Source: Idiomarina tyrosinivorans (lineage in GTDB: Bacteria > Pseudomonadota > Gammaproteobacteria > Enterobacterales > Alteromonadaceae). From it: 64,000 bases of DNA. Where the stretch lies: contig NZ_PIQH01000006.1 of the NCBI RefSeq assembly GCF_003987475.1, forward strand, positions 122,345 through 186,344, written 5' to 3'. A model generated the notes under the pieces. The model did not search any database and was not told the origin of the DNA. It was given only the letters and a program-made list of their open reading frames with translations. Position 1 is the first letter of the stretch. Every line of letters begins with the position of its first letter. Made by a program: the position numbers and the translations under genes. Below are positions 43,204-53,554 of this stretch, in pieces.

Positions 43204-44715
43204 TTAATGGTCTCGGTTCATTGCACGGTTTAATCGATCGCGAATAAAGGGTATTAAATCGCTCGCGAGTGTACCACAAGTTCCCGATTTTGCCGCCTGC
43301 TCTCCGGCAACGGCGTGGCAATAGGCCGCTAACCGGGTCGCGTCCGTCGCTGCCATTCCCTGCGCTAATAGTGCGCCGATAACACCGCTAAGAACATCAC
43401 CCATTCCAGCAGATGCCATCGCTGCCGAACCGCGGTCAATCAGCCAACCTCGCTGGCCATCGTCGATCAGCGTGCCAGCCCCCTTCAGCAGTACCGTGCC
43501 GCCAAAACCTTGTTGCAACGCTTTAACGGCTGCGAAACGGTTATCCTGCACCTCGGCGGTGGTTTGCTGTAACAGGCGCGCAGCTTCTCCGGGATGCGGC
43601 GTCATTACGCTGCGCTGCAGTTTGGTGTCCCGGTTTTGGGTGAGCAGATTCAATGCATCAGCATCGACCACTTTGTCGATATCGTAAGCTAACGCACATT
43701 GCCACAGTGCTTGAGCCCAACTATCTTGCCCTAATCCTGGACCGACAATGACTACTGACGCTTTTTCTAATAATGGCGTAAGTTGCTCTTCATTCTCTAC
43801 CCCGGTGACCATTGCTTCAGGTTGATAGCTAGCGACGACCGGCATAACCTTTGGATGGCAGGCGACTGATACTTTTCCCGCTCCGCAGCGAAGTGCTGCC
43901 ATCATCGCCAATACCGCGGCGCCCGGCATACCATTATTGCCACCAACGATTAATACATGGCCAAATGTCCCTTTGTGTGCGGTTGGCAAACGCCGTGGTA
44001 GCTCGGGTAAGCTGGCGCTAACTTCACGAAACCACAACGCCTGTTGTTTAGCCACGAAGGCTTCTGCCACCTGCAGTGGCTCTAAATGCAAATGGCCTAT
44101 ATGGTCAGCGGCCTTAGCGGTTAATAGCCCGCGCTTGTGGACAATAAAGGTCACCGTATGTAAGGCGTTAATCGCTGCGCCCATCTCGGTACCGCTATCT
44201 GCATTCAACCCGGTGGGTACATCAACAGCAATAACCGGGGTATGGCTGTCATTCACCGCATTAACCCATTGCAGTAATTGCCCCTCGAGTGGCCGGTTTA
44301 GGCCAATCCCCATCACCGCATCGATAATGAGGTCATAGTCATCTGCTTGCAATTCAGACAGCGCACGCTCCTCCCCAGCGTTATCACGCCATGCCATACG
44401 AGCATTGGTCGCGGGGCCGGCGGTGAGATCGTCAGCAGCAGGGTTTAGCGCAAATACCTGCACTTGATAGCCCGCTTGCTGTGCTAGGCGTGCAACAATA
44501 AAGCCGTCCCCGCCGTTGTTGCCTGCACCACAGCATACTGCGACTTTTGCCGGTGCGCTGAGCTGCATGCGCAAACGCGCGAATACCGCGCGCCCAGCTC
44601 GTGCCATCAATTCTTGCATGCTCACGCCAGAGGCGTCGGCGGCTTGTTTCTCACCACTTTGTACTTGTTCTGGGGTGTACAAACTCTGTGTTAAGCTATC
44701 AATGTGAGTCACCAT
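43204..44715 (-). CDS. nnr: Bifunctional NAD(P)HX epimerase/dehydratase
   Basis: 503 residues repairing damaged NAD(P)H hydrates. The N-terminal YjeF_N epimerase domain has CCGAGNNGGDGFIVARL at about 60-75 and AVDVPTGLNAD near 165. The C-terminal ADP-dependent dehydratase has GVGPGLGQDSWAQ-type and TPHPGEAARLL motifs, and AMASAGMGDVLSGVIGALLAQG with the catalytic Asp near 445. Divergent from queG with a 14-bp gap, so promoters must overlap the coding starts. Confidence 0.96.
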   Translation of the reverse strand: MVTHIDSLTQSLYTPEQVQSGEKQAADASGVSMQELMARAGRAVFARLRMQLSAPAKVAVCCGAGNNGGDGFIVARLAQQAGYQVQVFALNPAADDLTAGPATNARMAWRDNAGEERALSELQADDYDLIIDAVMGIGLNRPLEGQLLQWVNAVNDSHTPVIAVDVPTGLNADSGTEMGAAINALHTVTFIVHKRGLLTAKAADHIGHLHLEPLQVAEAFVAKQQALWFREVSASLPELPRRLPTAHKGTFGHVLIVGGNNGMPGAAVLAMMAALRCGAGKVSVACHPKVMPVVASYQPEAMVTGVENEEQLTPLLEKASVVIVGPGLGQDSWAQALWQCALAYDIDKVVDADALNLLTQNRDTKLQRSVMTPHPGEAARLLQQTTAEVQDNRFAAVKALQQGFGGTVLLKGAGTLIDDGQRGWLIDRGSAAMASAGMGDVLSGVIGALLAQGMAATDATRLAAYCHAVAGEQAAKSGTCGTLASDLIPFIRDRLNRAMNRDH

Positions 44716-44729
44716 AAAGCGCCTTTATC

Positions 44730-45860
44730 ATGTCTAACAATACCTACGATTATCAGCAATTAGCCGCGGATATCAAACGCTGGGGGAAAGAATTGGGGTT
44801 TCAGAAAGTTGGGATCACTGACGTAGATCTCAGTGCCCACGAGCAAGCGCTGCAAGACTGGTTGGATAAAGGCTACCACGGTGAAATGGAATATATGGCG
44901 CGGCACGGCATGTTGCGCGCCCGCCCTGCGGAGCTCCATCCGGGTAGCGTTCGCGCAATCTCCGTGCGGATGAATTACCTGCCGGCCGAAGCCGGGTTCG
45001 CGAAAACCTTGAAGAATCCCCGTCTGGGTTACATTTCACGCTACGCTTTGGGGCGTGATTATCACAAAGTCCTGCGTAAGCGCCTTAAGCAGCTTGGTGA
45101 CAAAATCAAAGCCGCCTTCGACGACACCGATTTTCGGCCTTTTGTCGATACCGCACCGATTCTAGAGCGACCTTTGGCAGAAAAAGCTGGATTGGGTTGG
45201 ACCGGCAAACACAGTTTAATTCTCGACCGCGACAGCGGTTCTTGGTTTTTCCTCGGTGAGTTACTGATCAATCTACCTTTACCCGTTGATCAACCGGTAG
45301 AAGAAGGTTGCGGTAGCTGTACCGCCTGCATGACTATCTGCCCAACTCAGGCCATCGTTGAGCCATATGTGATCGATGCACGGCGCTGTATTTCTTATTT
45401 AACCATTGAACTGCGCGGCTCAATACCCGAGGAGTTCCGCCCGCTAATGGGTAATCGCATCTATGGCTGCGATGATTGCCAATTGATTTGTCCGTGGAAC
45501 CGTTATGCCCAACTGACCGATGAAAATGATTTTTCCCCACGAAAAGATCTTCTGGCTCCAGAACTTATTTCTCTATGGCAATGGACTGAAGAGCAATTCA
45601 ACAGCCAGTTGCAAGGCTCTCCGATTCGTCGTATTGGCTTTGACTGCTGGTTACGAAATATCGCTGTCGCTCTCGGTAATGCCGACCCTGATGTTAGCGT
45701 TATTAACGCTTTAGCGCAGCGCAGTGGGCAGGTATCTGAAATGGTGCAGGAGCACATCGACTGGGCACTTGAGCGACAACAGCGGGGGGTAGCAAAAACC
45801 ACCCAGCAGCTGAAACGCTTGGTCCGTGCGGTGGAAAAAGGTTTACCTCGAGACGCCTAG
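44730..45860 (+). CDS. queG: Epoxyqueuosine reductase
   Basis: Cobalamin- and iron-sulfur-dependent enzyme making queuosine in tRNA from epoxyqueuosine. 376 residues; CGSCTACMTICPTQAI near 190-205 and CDDCQLICPWNR near 247-258 carry the cysteines of two 4Fe-4S clusters. RPFVDTAPILERPLAEKAGLGWTGKH is the catalytic/B12 region. Its TAG stop directly abuts the stop of the convergent yheV gene with no base between. Confidence 0.96.
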   Translation: MSNNTYDYQQLAADIKRWGKELGFQKVGITDVDLSAHEQALQDWLDKGYHGEMEYMARHGMLRARPAELHPGSVRAISVRMNYLPAEAGFAKTLKNPRLGYISRYALGRDYHKVLRKRLKQLGDKIKAAFDDTDFRPFVDTAPILERPLAEKAGLGWTGKHSLILDRDSGSWFFLGELLINLPLPVDQPVEEGCGSCTACMTICPTQAIVEPYVIDARRCISYLTIELRGSIPEEFRPLMGNRIYGCDDCQLICPWNRYAQLTDENDFSPRKDLLAPELISLWQWTEEQFNSQLQGSPIRRIGFDCWLRNIAVALGNADPDVSVINALAQRSGQVSEMVQEHIDWALERQQRGVAKTTQQLKRLVRAVEKGLPRDA

Positions 45861-46064
45861 TTACTCGGGCTTAAATACGCCAATCACTTGGTCAAATTGG
45901 CGTTCACTGGTTCCACCTTGCGCTTTAGGCTCGCTTATTCGGTGTTTGCAATTCACGCACTCCACTTGCTCGACGTCATTTTCGACAAACAACATCAAGG
46001 TATCCACCGCCTCACATTTTGGGCAAGTGGCACCCGCGATAAAGCGTTTCTTTTGTCGTGCCAT
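45861..46064 (-). CDS. yheV: YheV-like zinc-ribbon protein
   Basis: 67 residues beginning MARQKKRFIAGATCPKC; two CxxC pairs (CPKC near 14-17 and CVNC near 39-42) should bind zinc. VFKPE ends the protein like the HPD end of E. coli YheV. AGGA precedes the ATG at 46064. Function unknown. Conserved next to yheSTU, here divergently, so it may belong to the same physiology. Confidence 0.88.
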   Translation of the reverse strand: MARQKKRFIAGATCPKCEAVDTLMLFVENDVEQVECVNCKHRISEPKAQGGTSERQFDQVIGVFKPE

Positions 46065-46145
46065 ATGGGTCCTGTGGTACTCTATAGGCAAATGATAAGG
46101 GTAATTTTACCGCAGTTCCGAAAAGGATGAAATGTTAGCCGCTCT

Positions 46146-48050
46146 ATGATTAATGCCAGTGCTCTAAGCCTCCAGCGAGGCGGAAAAACGCTTCTTGAAG
46201 ATTGCCAGTTTGCTGTATTCCCCGGCCACAAAGTGGGTATTGTGGGGCGTAATGGAACCGGTAAGTCATCGTTATTCGCACTCCTCAAGGGTGAAATTAG
46301 CAGTGACCAAGGCACGTTGCAGTTCCCAGCAGATTGGCGCTTAGCCTCTGTAGCACAAGAAACGCCAGCGCTTGACCAGGCCGCCATTGAATATGTGATC
46401 GATGGCGACGCGCCGTTCCGCGATATTCAGCGCCAGTTAGCCATTGCCGAAGCAGAGAACGACGGCGCCAAAGTCGGCGAATTACATGGTGAGATGGATG
46501 CTATTGGTGGCTACCAAATTCAAGCGCGTGCCGCCAGTTTAATGGCGGGGTTGGGCTTCACTAGCGAACAATTATCGACTCCCGTCAGCGCCTTTTCTGG
46601 CGGCTGGCGTATGCGCTTAAATCTTGCTCAGGCACTGATCAGTCGCGCCGATTTATTACTGCTTGACGAACCTACCAACCACTTGGATGTGGATGCGATT
46701 TATTGGTTGGAAAGCTGGTTGAAAAGTTTCGCCGGCACGGTAATGGTAATTTCTCACGACCGCGATTTTCTCGATAATGTCGTCGGTCAAATATTACACC
46801 TCAGCCACCATCAACTGACCAGCTATAGCGGCGGTTACTCCGCATTTGAAGCGCAGTATGCTGAACAACTGGCGCAACAACAAAGTGCTTACCAAAAAGC
46901 CCAAGCTATGCGCCAACATCTGCAGAGCTATGTCGACCGCTTCCGCTATAAGGCGAGTAAAGCGCGGCAAGCACAAAGCCGATTAAAAGCGATTGAACGA
47001 TTAAACGTTCAAGCGCCCATAGCCGCGGAGTCCGGTCTGCAATTTCAATTCCGCGCGGCCGATCAGTTACCCAACCCATTGATGCAGTTGCGCGATGTAA
47101 AAGTGGGTTATGGCGATACCACCATCTTGCACCAAATCAAACTCAACCTTGTGCCTGGCACACGGATGGGGTTGTTGGGGAAAAATGGCGCGGGTAAATC
47201 AACCCTGATAAAGCTTCTAGCGCAGCAGCTAGCCCCACAAGCGGGCGAGTGCGTTCCCTCAAAAGGGTTAAAGCTTGGCTATTTTTCCCAACACCAGTTA
47301 GAAATTTTAGATATGCAGGCATCGCCGCTACAACACGTTCGTCGCTTAGACTCACAACTGTCAGAACAAGCGGGACGGGACTACTTGGGCCAGTTTGGTT
47401 TTTCCGGTGAGATGGCGACAGGTTCAATCGCCCACTTTTCGGGTGGCGAAAAGGCTCGTTTAGCGTTGGCGTTAGTGGTGTACCAAAAGCCCAATTTATT
47501 GCTCCTCGACGAACCGACTAACCACCTCGATTTATCCATGCGGGAAGCACTCATTCACGCATTGCAGTCGTACGAAGGTGCACTCATTCTGGTATCGCAC
47601 GACCGCCACCTGTTGCGTACCTGTGTTGATGAATTTTATCGAGTCGCTGATGGCACGGTTGAATACTTTGACGGCGACTTAGACGCCTACCAGCAATGGT
47701 TGCAGCAACCGATCAGTACGCCCTCAGAAGCCCCTACGGAAGCCTCGCCGAAAACGGACCGCAAGGCACAAAAGCGCCTAGAAGCAGAGTTTCGCAAAAA
47801 GACCCAGCCGTTGCGCAGGCAAGCGACTGAACAGGAGCAGCAAATGGCGCGATTAGCCGAGGCATTGCAAACAGTTGAAACCGAGCTTGCCGACCAAAGT
47901 ATTTACCACAGCGATCAAAAGCCGCGCTTACAACGTACATTGGAACAACAGCGTAGCCTCCAACAAGCCTTAGCCGAAGCAGAGGAGCAATGGTTGGCTG
48001 CGGAAGAACGCTTGCAGGAAATGCAAGCCGAGTTTGAGAGCCAACAGTAA
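46146..48050 (+). CDS. yheS: ABC-F ATPase YheS
   Basis: 634 residues with two ABC cassettes and no membrane segments. Walker A VGRNGTGKSSLFAL near 33 and LGKNGAGKSTLIKL near 347; signatures FSGGWRMRL and FSGGEKARLALA; Walker B LLLLDEPTNHLD twice. The ABC-F linker lies at about 245-300 and a charged coiled-coil C-terminal domain at about 540-634. ABC-F proteins act on the ribosome E site; YheS is thought to rescue particular nascent-chain stalls. Starts the yheS-yheT-yheU operon. Confidence 0.96.
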   Translation: MINASALSLQRGGKTLLEDCQFAVFPGHKVGIVGRNGTGKSSLFALLKGEISSDQGTLQFPADWRLASVAQETPALDQAAIEYVIDGDAPFRDIQRQLAIAEAENDGAKVGELHGEMDAIGGYQIQARAASLMAGLGFTSEQLSTPVSAFSGGWRMRLNLAQALISRADLLLLDEPTNHLDVDAIYWLESWLKSFAGTVMVISHDRDFLDNVVGQILHLSHHQLTSYSGGYSAFEAQYAEQLAQQQSAYQKAQAMRQHLQSYVDRFRYKASKARQAQSRLKAIERLNVQAPIAAESGLQFQFRAADQLPNPLMQLRDVKVGYGDTTILHQIKLNLVPGTRMGLLGKNGAGKSTLIKLLAQQLAPQAGECVPSKGLKLGYFSQHQLEILDMQASPLQHVRRLDSQLSEQAGRDYLGQFGFSGEMATGSIAHFSGGEKARLALALVVYQKPNLLLLDEPTNHLDLSMREALIHALQSYEGALILVSHDRHLLRTCVDEFYRVADGTVEYFDGDLDAYQQWLQQPISTPSEAPTEASPKTDRKAQKRLEAEFRKKTQPLRRQATEQEQQMARLAEALQTVETELADQSIYHSDQKPRLQRTLEQQRSLQQALAEAEEQWLAAEERLQEMQAEFESQQ

Positions 48051-48058
48051 CACCTTCG

Positions 48059-49078
48059 ATGCCTATTATCGCCAGTGAATTTCAAGCCGCAAAAGGCTTT
48101 AGCTACAGCCATATCCAAACCTTACTGCCGCGGGTGCTGTTTCGTACCCCGCCGTTAGAGGGTCACTGGCAGAACGTAACCCTAACCGACGGCGACTTTG
48201 TTGAGCTTTATTGGCAAGCGCAAAAGCCCGAGCAACAAACCGGTCCGTTGGTGGTGTTGTTTCACGGCTTGGAAGGGGGAGCCGCTTCACCGTACATTTG
48301 GCAAACGCTGCAACAATGCCAACAACAAGGCTTCAATGCCTTGGTCATGCATTTTCGAGGATGCGGTAGGCAGCCGCTTAATCGGCTGCCGCGCGCCTAC
48401 CACTCTGGAGACACCGGCGACGCGCTGGAGGTACTCACGTATTTAGCTAAACGCTTTCCCACCCAACCGATATATCTAGCTGGCTTTAGTTTGGGCGGCA
48501 ATATGTTGGTTAAGTTACTCGCTGAGCAACCCAAATTACCTATCGCCGCAGCTTTTGTCGCTTGCGCGCCATTGGACCTTTGGAGCTGTTCGGAACGAAT
48601 CGATCGCGGCTTCTCCCGCATTTACCGACGCTATCTGCTGGAACCTTTGAAACAGAAATTTGAACAAAAAGTGGCGCAAGGCATTATCCCCGCCGACCAT
48701 CCGTTGGCATCGGTATCGGTAAAATCGATGCGTAGCTTTTTTCAGTTTGATGATAAAGTGACCGCACCGTTGCACGGCTTCCGTTCCGTGGCTGATTATT
48801 ATCGACGCGCCAGTGGCAGGCCCGTTCTTGGCCAGATTAACGTTGCAACCCGCATCTTGCATGCCGCCGACGATCCCTTTTTAGGCCCCAACGTAGTACC
48901 CAAAGTAAACGAGCTCTCGCCAACGACTACCTATGAAATGGCCAAACATGGTGGCCACATGGGATTTATAGAGCGGCTTGATGGTAAACTGCATAGTTGG
49001 TTACCTAGTGCTATAGCACAGTACTTCCGCGCTAAAGAAAATGAGGTCAGCGATGAAAATACCTTGGCAACAGCTTGA
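48059..49078 (+). CDS. yheT: Alpha/beta hydrolase YheT
   Basis: 339-residue alpha/beta-hydrolase of the YheT/ABHD1-3 family. LVVLFHGLEGGAASPYIW near 64-80 is the oxyanion region, LAGFSLGGNMLVKLL near 140 the nucleophile elbow (Ser in GFSLGG), HAADDPFLGP near 265 the Asp and GGHMGF near 300 the His. Natural substrate unknown. 8 bp after yheS and overlapping yheU by 26 bp. Confidence 0.94.
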   Translation: MPIIASEFQAAKGFSYSHIQTLLPRVLFRTPPLEGHWQNVTLTDGDFVELYWQAQKPEQQTGPLVVLFHGLEGGAASPYIWQTLQQCQQQGFNALVMHFRGCGRQPLNRLPRAYHSGDTGDALEVLTYLAKRFPTQPIYLAGFSLGGNMLVKLLAEQPKLPIAAAFVACAPLDLWSCSERIDRGFSRIYRRYLLEPLKQKFEQKVAQGIIPADHPLASVSVKSMRSFFQFDDKVTAPLHGFRSVADYYRRASGRPVLGQINVATRILHAADDPFLGPNVVPKVNELSPTTTYEMAKHGGHMGFIERLDGKLHSWLPSAIAQYFRAKENEVSDENTLATA

Positions 49079-49289
49079 TCCTGAAACACTTCATAATGTC
49101 TTAGAGGCAGTGGTTTTACGAGAAGGTACAGATTACGGTGATGAAGAACTTAGCTTTGCCACCAAAGTTGAGCAACTGAAACAAAATCTGAAAGCGGGCA
49201 AAGCCGTTTTGGTCTACTCAGAACTGACCGAAAGCGTTGATGTCGTTGCCCCAGAGCAGGTTACCGGAACTGAGCCGGACGCTGAATAA
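49053..49289 (+). CDS. yheU: YheU family protein
   Basis: 78 residues, MKIPWQQLDPETLHNVLEAV then LREGTDYGDEELSFATKVEQLK, clearly the YheU family (UPF0270). The internal ATG at 49053 has TGAGGT upstream and matches E. coli YheU. Function unknown. It begins inside the end of yheT, and its 3' end overlaps convergent cysQ by 29 bp. Confidence 0.93.
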   Translation: MKIPWQQLDPETLHNVLEAVVLREGTDYGDEELSFATKVEQLKQNLKAGKAVLVYSELTESVDVVAPEQVTGTEPDAE

Positions 49290-50091
49290 ACACGTCTTTC
49301 CAGGGCACTCTCGGGTCACCTAGCACCATGAAATTTGGGTTGAGTAGGCTCTTCGTTTGGTTGTAGGTAATGGCGTCGAAATGTTCGTTAACGATGCTAC
49401 CTCCCGCTTCACCAACGATCACTTCCGCAGCCGCAGTATCCCATTCGCCGGTCGGCCCTACCCGCAAGAAACAATCAGCCTTACCTTCAGCAATGAAGCA
49501 CGCCTTCAAGCTACAGGAACCGGCTGGATACGGTTGCAGCTCACGCGTTTCGTACATTCTTTGCAATACGCGCTCGCGTGGTTGACGCCGACTGATGGCA
49601 ATAATGAGCGGGTCATTGACTGGATCTTGTAACTGCCGTACCTGCAACTTTTCACGCCCAGCGATACTTTCCTTAAACGCCCCTTCGCCACGGACGGCGT
49701 AATACAACACATCGCCGGCCGGCCAATAAATAACTCCGATTTGCGGTTGGTTATCGACTACCATGGCAATGTTGACGGCGAAATCGCCGGAGCGCGCAAT
49801 AAACTCTTGGGTTCCGTCTATCGGATCGATCAGCCAATAGCGCTTCCAGTTTTGTCGTTCATCAAAACTGCGATGGCCGCTTTCTTCAGACAAAATTGGA
49901 ATTTCTGGAAAACGCGTTGTTAAGCGTCCGACAATTAAATCATTGGCTGCCAGGTCAGCACTCGTTACTGGTGACTCATCGGCTTTTTCATGCGTGGAAA
50001 AGGCTTGGCTATCATACAACTGATGAACCAAGGCTCCCGCCTCTTTAGCAATATCTTGGGCGGCTTTGAGGTAGTTTTCCGTTCGACTCAT
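49261..50091 (-). CDS. cysQ: 3'(2'),5'-bisphosphate nucleotidase CysQ
   Basis: 276 residues of the inositol-monophosphatase fold. Metal site motifs ILSEESG near 65, IDPIDGTQEFI near 90 and EWDTAAAEVIVGEAGG near 218. It removes the 3'-phosphate from PAP made during sulfate assimilation. Its start overlaps the stop of nudE by 4 bp, forming a two-gene operon. Confidence 0.95.
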   Translation of the reverse strand: MSRTENYLKAAQDIAKEAGALVHQLYDSQAFSTHEKADESPVTSADLAANDLIVGRLTTRFPEIPILSEESGHRSFDERQNWKRYWLIDPIDGTQEFIARSGDFAVNIAMVVDNQPQIGVIYWPAGDVLYYAVRGEGAFKESIAGREKLQVRQLQDPVNDPLIIAISRRQPRERVLQRMYETRELQPYPAGSCSLKACFIAEGKADCFLRVGPTGEWDTAAAEVIVGEAGGSIVNEHFDAITYNQTKSLLNPNFMVLGDPRVPWKDVFIQRPAQFR

Positions 50092-50645
50092 GGATGAAAT
50101 AACTCCCGTTGTCGCAACATCAGTAACAGCGCGGCAACACTGCGCGCCTCATTGAAATCAGGTTGCGCCAGTAAGCCTTCAACATCGTCAACAGGCCAAT
50201 GCACTAACTCCAGCGGTTCCGGTTCGTCACCAGGGAGTTTTTCAGGGTATAAATCGGTACCCACGTAAAGGCGCATAGAGGCATTGAAAAACTGCGGTGC
50301 GGAGGTAACGTCGTATAGGGTATGCAAGCGCTTTGCGCCGTAACCTATCTCTTCACGCAATTCACGGTTGGCCGCTTGCTCTGGCGATTCTCCCGGGTCA
50401 ATAAGTCCTTTCGGAAAGCCCAGTTGATAGCTGTGCAGACCTGCGGCATATTCGCGCACCAACACCAAGGTGTCAGCATCAATAAAGGGCACTATCATCA
50501 CCGCGCCACGACCCGAGCCTTGCATCCGTTCATATTTGCGCTCAACCCCGTTGCTGAACTGCAAATCGAGCGACTCAATACGGAGCAAGCGGCTTTTCGC
50601 AACCACTTCTCGATGTATGATTTTTGGAATGGAGCGTTTGCTCAT
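50088..50645 (-). CDS. nudE: ADP-compounds hydrolase NudE
   Basis: 185-residue Nudix hydrolase active on ADP-ribose, Ap3A and NADH in E. coli. The Nudix box reads GLIDPGESPEQAANRELREEIG near residues 80-101 in shorthand GX5EX7REUXEEXG. The ATG at 50645 aligns with MSK of E. coli NudE; an in-frame GTG at 50660 is possible. Upstream of cysQ and divergent from sthA. Confidence 0.94.
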   Translation of the reverse strand: MSKRSIPKIIHREVVAKSRLLRIESLDLQFSNGVERKYERMQGSGRGAVMIVPFIDADTLVLVREYAAGLHSYQLGFPKGLIDPGESPEQAANRELREEIGYGAKRLHTLYDVTSAPQFFNASMRLYVGTDLYPEKLPGDEPEPLELVHWPVDDVEGLLAQPDFNEARSVAALLLMLRQRELFHP

Positions 50646-50799
50646 GCGCGACACCGTCACTTCAGTTTTGTCGAGACATTCATTATTACTATAACGACTA
50701 TTCGTCTAATCGCCTACGTCGAATTTAGCGATATGACTTATTAGTGTTAGAATAATTGTACAAAATAGGGTCTGAAAAACGCACTGAGAGGTAATCGGC

Positions 50800-52251
50800 T
50801 TGGCGACACAATCGGGAAAGAAAAAGCAATCTAGCGCACCCAAAAAGCCTGTTGAAGACGTGCACTTTGATGCAGTCGTCATTGGCACTGGGCCCGGTGG
50901 CGAGGGCGCAGCCATGCAATTGGCGAAAAGTCATAAGCGTGTTGCAGTCGTCGAAAAACACAGCGCCATCGGTGGCGGTTGTACGCACTGGGGAACCATC
51001 CCTTCAAAAGCGTTACGCCACTCCGTTAGTCGTCTCATTGAGTACAACAGCAACCCATTATTCTCTGGCTCCGGCTGGCAATCTGGGCTGACCTTTTCCC
51101 AGATCCTGCACTACACCGAAGATGTGATTCGCAAGCAAGTTAAACTGCGTCGCTCTTTCTATGATCGTAATAGCGTTACGGTTATCCATGGCACCGCATC
51201 GTTTGTCGATAACCACCGCCTTAAAATCACCAAGCACGATGGTTCATTAGAATACATCACTACCGACCAAGTGGTTATTGCCACAGGCTCACGGCCTTAT
51301 CATCCACCCGGGGTAGATTTTTCACACCCACGAATTTACGACTCAGATACGGTGTTGTCACTCGCTCATGAACCAAAAAGCATCATCATTTATGGTGCCG
51401 GTGTGGTCGGCAGTGAATATGCCAGTATTTTCCGTGGCTTAAACGTCAAGGTTGATCTGATTAACCAACGTGAGCGCTTACTATCATTTCTCGACGCTGA
51501 AATATCTGACGCATTGAGTTATCACCTGCGGAATAATGGCGTTGTTATTCGGCACAATGAAGAGTTTGAAAGTATTGAAGGGCACAATAAGAAAGTAGTG
51601 CTTAAAACCCGTTCAGGGAAACAGATGTCTGCCGACTGTATGCTTTATGCAAACGGTCGTTCGGGTAATGTCGAACAACTGAATTTGGCGGCGGTCGGGC
51701 TAGAGCCTAACCACCGCGGTCAGCTCGAAGTCGACCACAACTACCGCACCTCAGTCGATAATATCTATGCGGTTGGCGATATCATCGGTTACCCAAGCTT
51801 AGCCAGTGCCGCTTATGACCAAGGTCGAATTTGTGCCACCGCGATGCTCAGCGGCGACTGCGACAAGGCATTAATTAGCGATATTCCAACGGGAATTTAT
51901 ACCATTCCAGAAATCAGTTCCGTGGGCAAAACTGAAGAAGAATTAACCGAGCAGAAGATCCCTTACGAAGTCGGACGGGCGCAATTTAAGCATCTAGCAC
52001 GAGCGCAGATTGCCGGCACTGAAGTGGGTTGTTTGAAATTACTGTTCCACCGCGAGACGCGTGAATTATTAGGCCTGCACTGCTTTGGTGAGCGTGCCGC
52101 GGAGATTATTCACATCGGTCAGGCAATTATGGAACAGAAGAATGGTGGCAATACTGTAGATTACTTTGTGAATACCACCTTCAACTACCCCACCATGGCG
52201 GAAGCCTACCGCGTTGCCGCGTTAAACGGCATTAACCGTTTGGTGAAGTAA
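50800..52251 (+). CDS. sthA: Soluble pyridine nucleotide transhydrogenase
   Basis: 483-residue FAD flavoprotein moving hydride between NADPH and NAD+. [20 protein letters not shown] near 23-40 is the FAD Rossmann motif. [16 protein letters not shown] has Thr in place of the second redox Cys, the hallmark separating SthA from disulfide reductases. [13 protein letters not shown] near 198 binds NAD(P). The start is a TTG at 50800 with GAGAGGT 7 bp before it, giving a Lys/Ser-rich extension of about 20 residues absent from E. coli. Its 3' end overlaps envZ by 20 bp. Confidence 0.93.
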   Translation: MATQSGKKKQSSAPKKPVEDVHFDAVVIGTGPGGEGAAMQLAKSHKRVAVVEKHSAIGGGCTHWGTIPSKALRHSVSRLIEYNSNPLFSGSGWQSGLTFSQILHYTEDVIRKQVKLRRSFYDRNSVTVIHGTASFVDNHRLKITKHDGSLEYITTDQVVIATGSRPYHPPGVDFSHPRIYDSDTVLSLAHEPKSIIIYGAGVVGSEYASIFRGLNVKVDLINQRERLLSFLDAEISDALSYHLRNNGVVIRHNEEFESIEGHNKKVVLKTRSGKQMSADCMLYANGRSGNVEQLNLAAVGLEPNHRGQLEVDHNYRTSVDNIYAVGDIIGYPSLASAAYDQGRICATAMLSGDCDKALISDIPTGIYTIPEISSVGKTEEELTEQKIPYEVGRAQFKHLARAQIAGTEVGCLKLLFHRETRELLGLHCFGERAAEIIHIGQAIMEQKNGGNTVDYFVNTTFNYPTMAEAYRVAALNGINRLVK

Positions 52252-53554
52252 CAGGCAATGTAGTAGGCAACTCAACGCGGGCGCAAAGCCCGCCTTGTTG
52301 TCTATTATGAAGCTTCACGCTGCCCAAATGGCGGTCCACAATCCGTTTAATAATGGCTAGCCCTAGCCCTGAACCCTCTCCGCCTCGCGCTTTATCACCC
52401 TGAGTAAAGGGTTGAAACAGTGTTTCTTGCTGGTCTTCTGGAATTCCCGGTCCATCATCTTCGACAGTGAACCAGATAATCTGACGGCGCTTATCATAGC
52501 CACTGCTCAGCCAGATGTTTTGATTCCCATAGCGCGCGGCGTTTTCGACCAAATTAGTGACCACACGCCTTATTGATAGTGGCCGCAACGCCACCTTTGG
52601 AACCTCTGTAAGGGCTAAATGCAGTTGCTTTTCACCATGCTCAGGGGCATTGCCCGCAACCGTCTCGATAATGTCATTGAGCGACGCCTTAACCGTATTT
52701 TCTTGTTGATCTAAGCGCACGTAATCGATGAATTGATCAATGATATCGTTCATATCTTCGATATCTTGAATAATACCCTCCGCCAAGTAATCCTCGGATT
52801 TAGGCAGCATCTCCGTTGCTAAACGAATGCGCGTTAACGGTGTTCGAAGGTCGTGCGAAACCCCTGCCATTAGCAGCGCTCGATCGTCCTCAAGCGCCTT
52901 TATTCCTCGCGACATTTGATTGAATGCGCGAGTCACCGCAATGATTTCGGTAGACCCCTGCTCCGCTAACTTTTCTGGGAACTCACCGCGTCCAACCTGC
53001 TTAGCGGCAACTTCTAGTGCCTTTAATGGGCGATTCAACCAGTTGGCAAACAACACCCCACCGATAACCGATAGAATACCGATAAGAATGAGATAAAAAA
53101 TAAGCGGCGAGAAGTCATTTTCGTGTAACCCTGTTAACGGTATTCGAATCCAGAACTCCGTTGCTTGCGGGGCTTTTACCCAGACATAAATGTCATCGCC
53201 TTGCGAGATCCGCACTTCCGCTGGTCCACCAAGGCTATCGCTCATTTGTTGTGATAAGAAGCCGTAGGTGCTGGCTTGGCGCAGGCCATTATCCACCGCC
53301 GCCTGATTGGAAAATACCCGAACCCCAGTCGCTTGAGAGTATGCTACGGCTAATTGCTCGGCATCGCCGCGGCTGGATTTTTCGGTAATAAAAAGCGTTT
53401 TTACTTGCTTTGCGACTAACTGGTTAATTTGCTCAATCGAGGGTTTGACTACATAGACGCTAACCATCACATAAGACACGAGTTGGTTGATCAGCAACAG
53501 CATGGCGATCAAGCCAACTGTTCTAGCAAACGCCGATTTGGGGAGTAAGCGCAT
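52232..53554 (-). CDS. envZ: Osmosensor histidine kinase EnvZ
   Basis: 440 residues: membrane helix at about 11-31, periplasmic segment to about 150, second helix at about 150-170 ([22 protein letters not shown]), HAMP, then the dimerisation helix with [19 protein letters not shown] (phospho-His). ATP-binding N box [10 protein letters not shown] and G boxes DDGPGIP and [10 protein letters not shown] follow. Partner of OmpR, whose stop overlaps its start by 1 bp. It likely controls porins in response to osmolarity or pH. Confidence 0.96.
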   Translation of the reverse strand: MRLLPKSAFARTVGLIAMLLLINQLVSYVMVSVYVVKPSIEQINQLVAKQVKTLFITEKSSRGDAEQLAVAYSQATGVRVFSNQAAVDNGLRQASTYGFLSQQMSDSLGGPAEVRISQGDDIYVWVKAPQATEFWIRIPLTGLHENDFSPLIFYLILIGILSVIGGVLFANWLNRPLKALEVAAKQVGRGEFPEKLAEQGSTEIIAVTRAFNQMSRGIKALEDDRALLMAGVSHDLRTPLTRIRLATEMLPKSEDYLAEGIIQDIEDMNDIIDQFIDYVRLDQQENTVKASLNDIIETVAGNAPEHGEKQLHLALTEVPKVALRPLSIRRVVTNLVENAARYGNQNIWLSSGYDKRRQIIWFTVEDDGPGIPEDQQETLFQPFTQGDKARGGEGSGLGLAIIKRIVDRHLGSVKLHNRQQGGLCARVELPTTLPVTSPNG

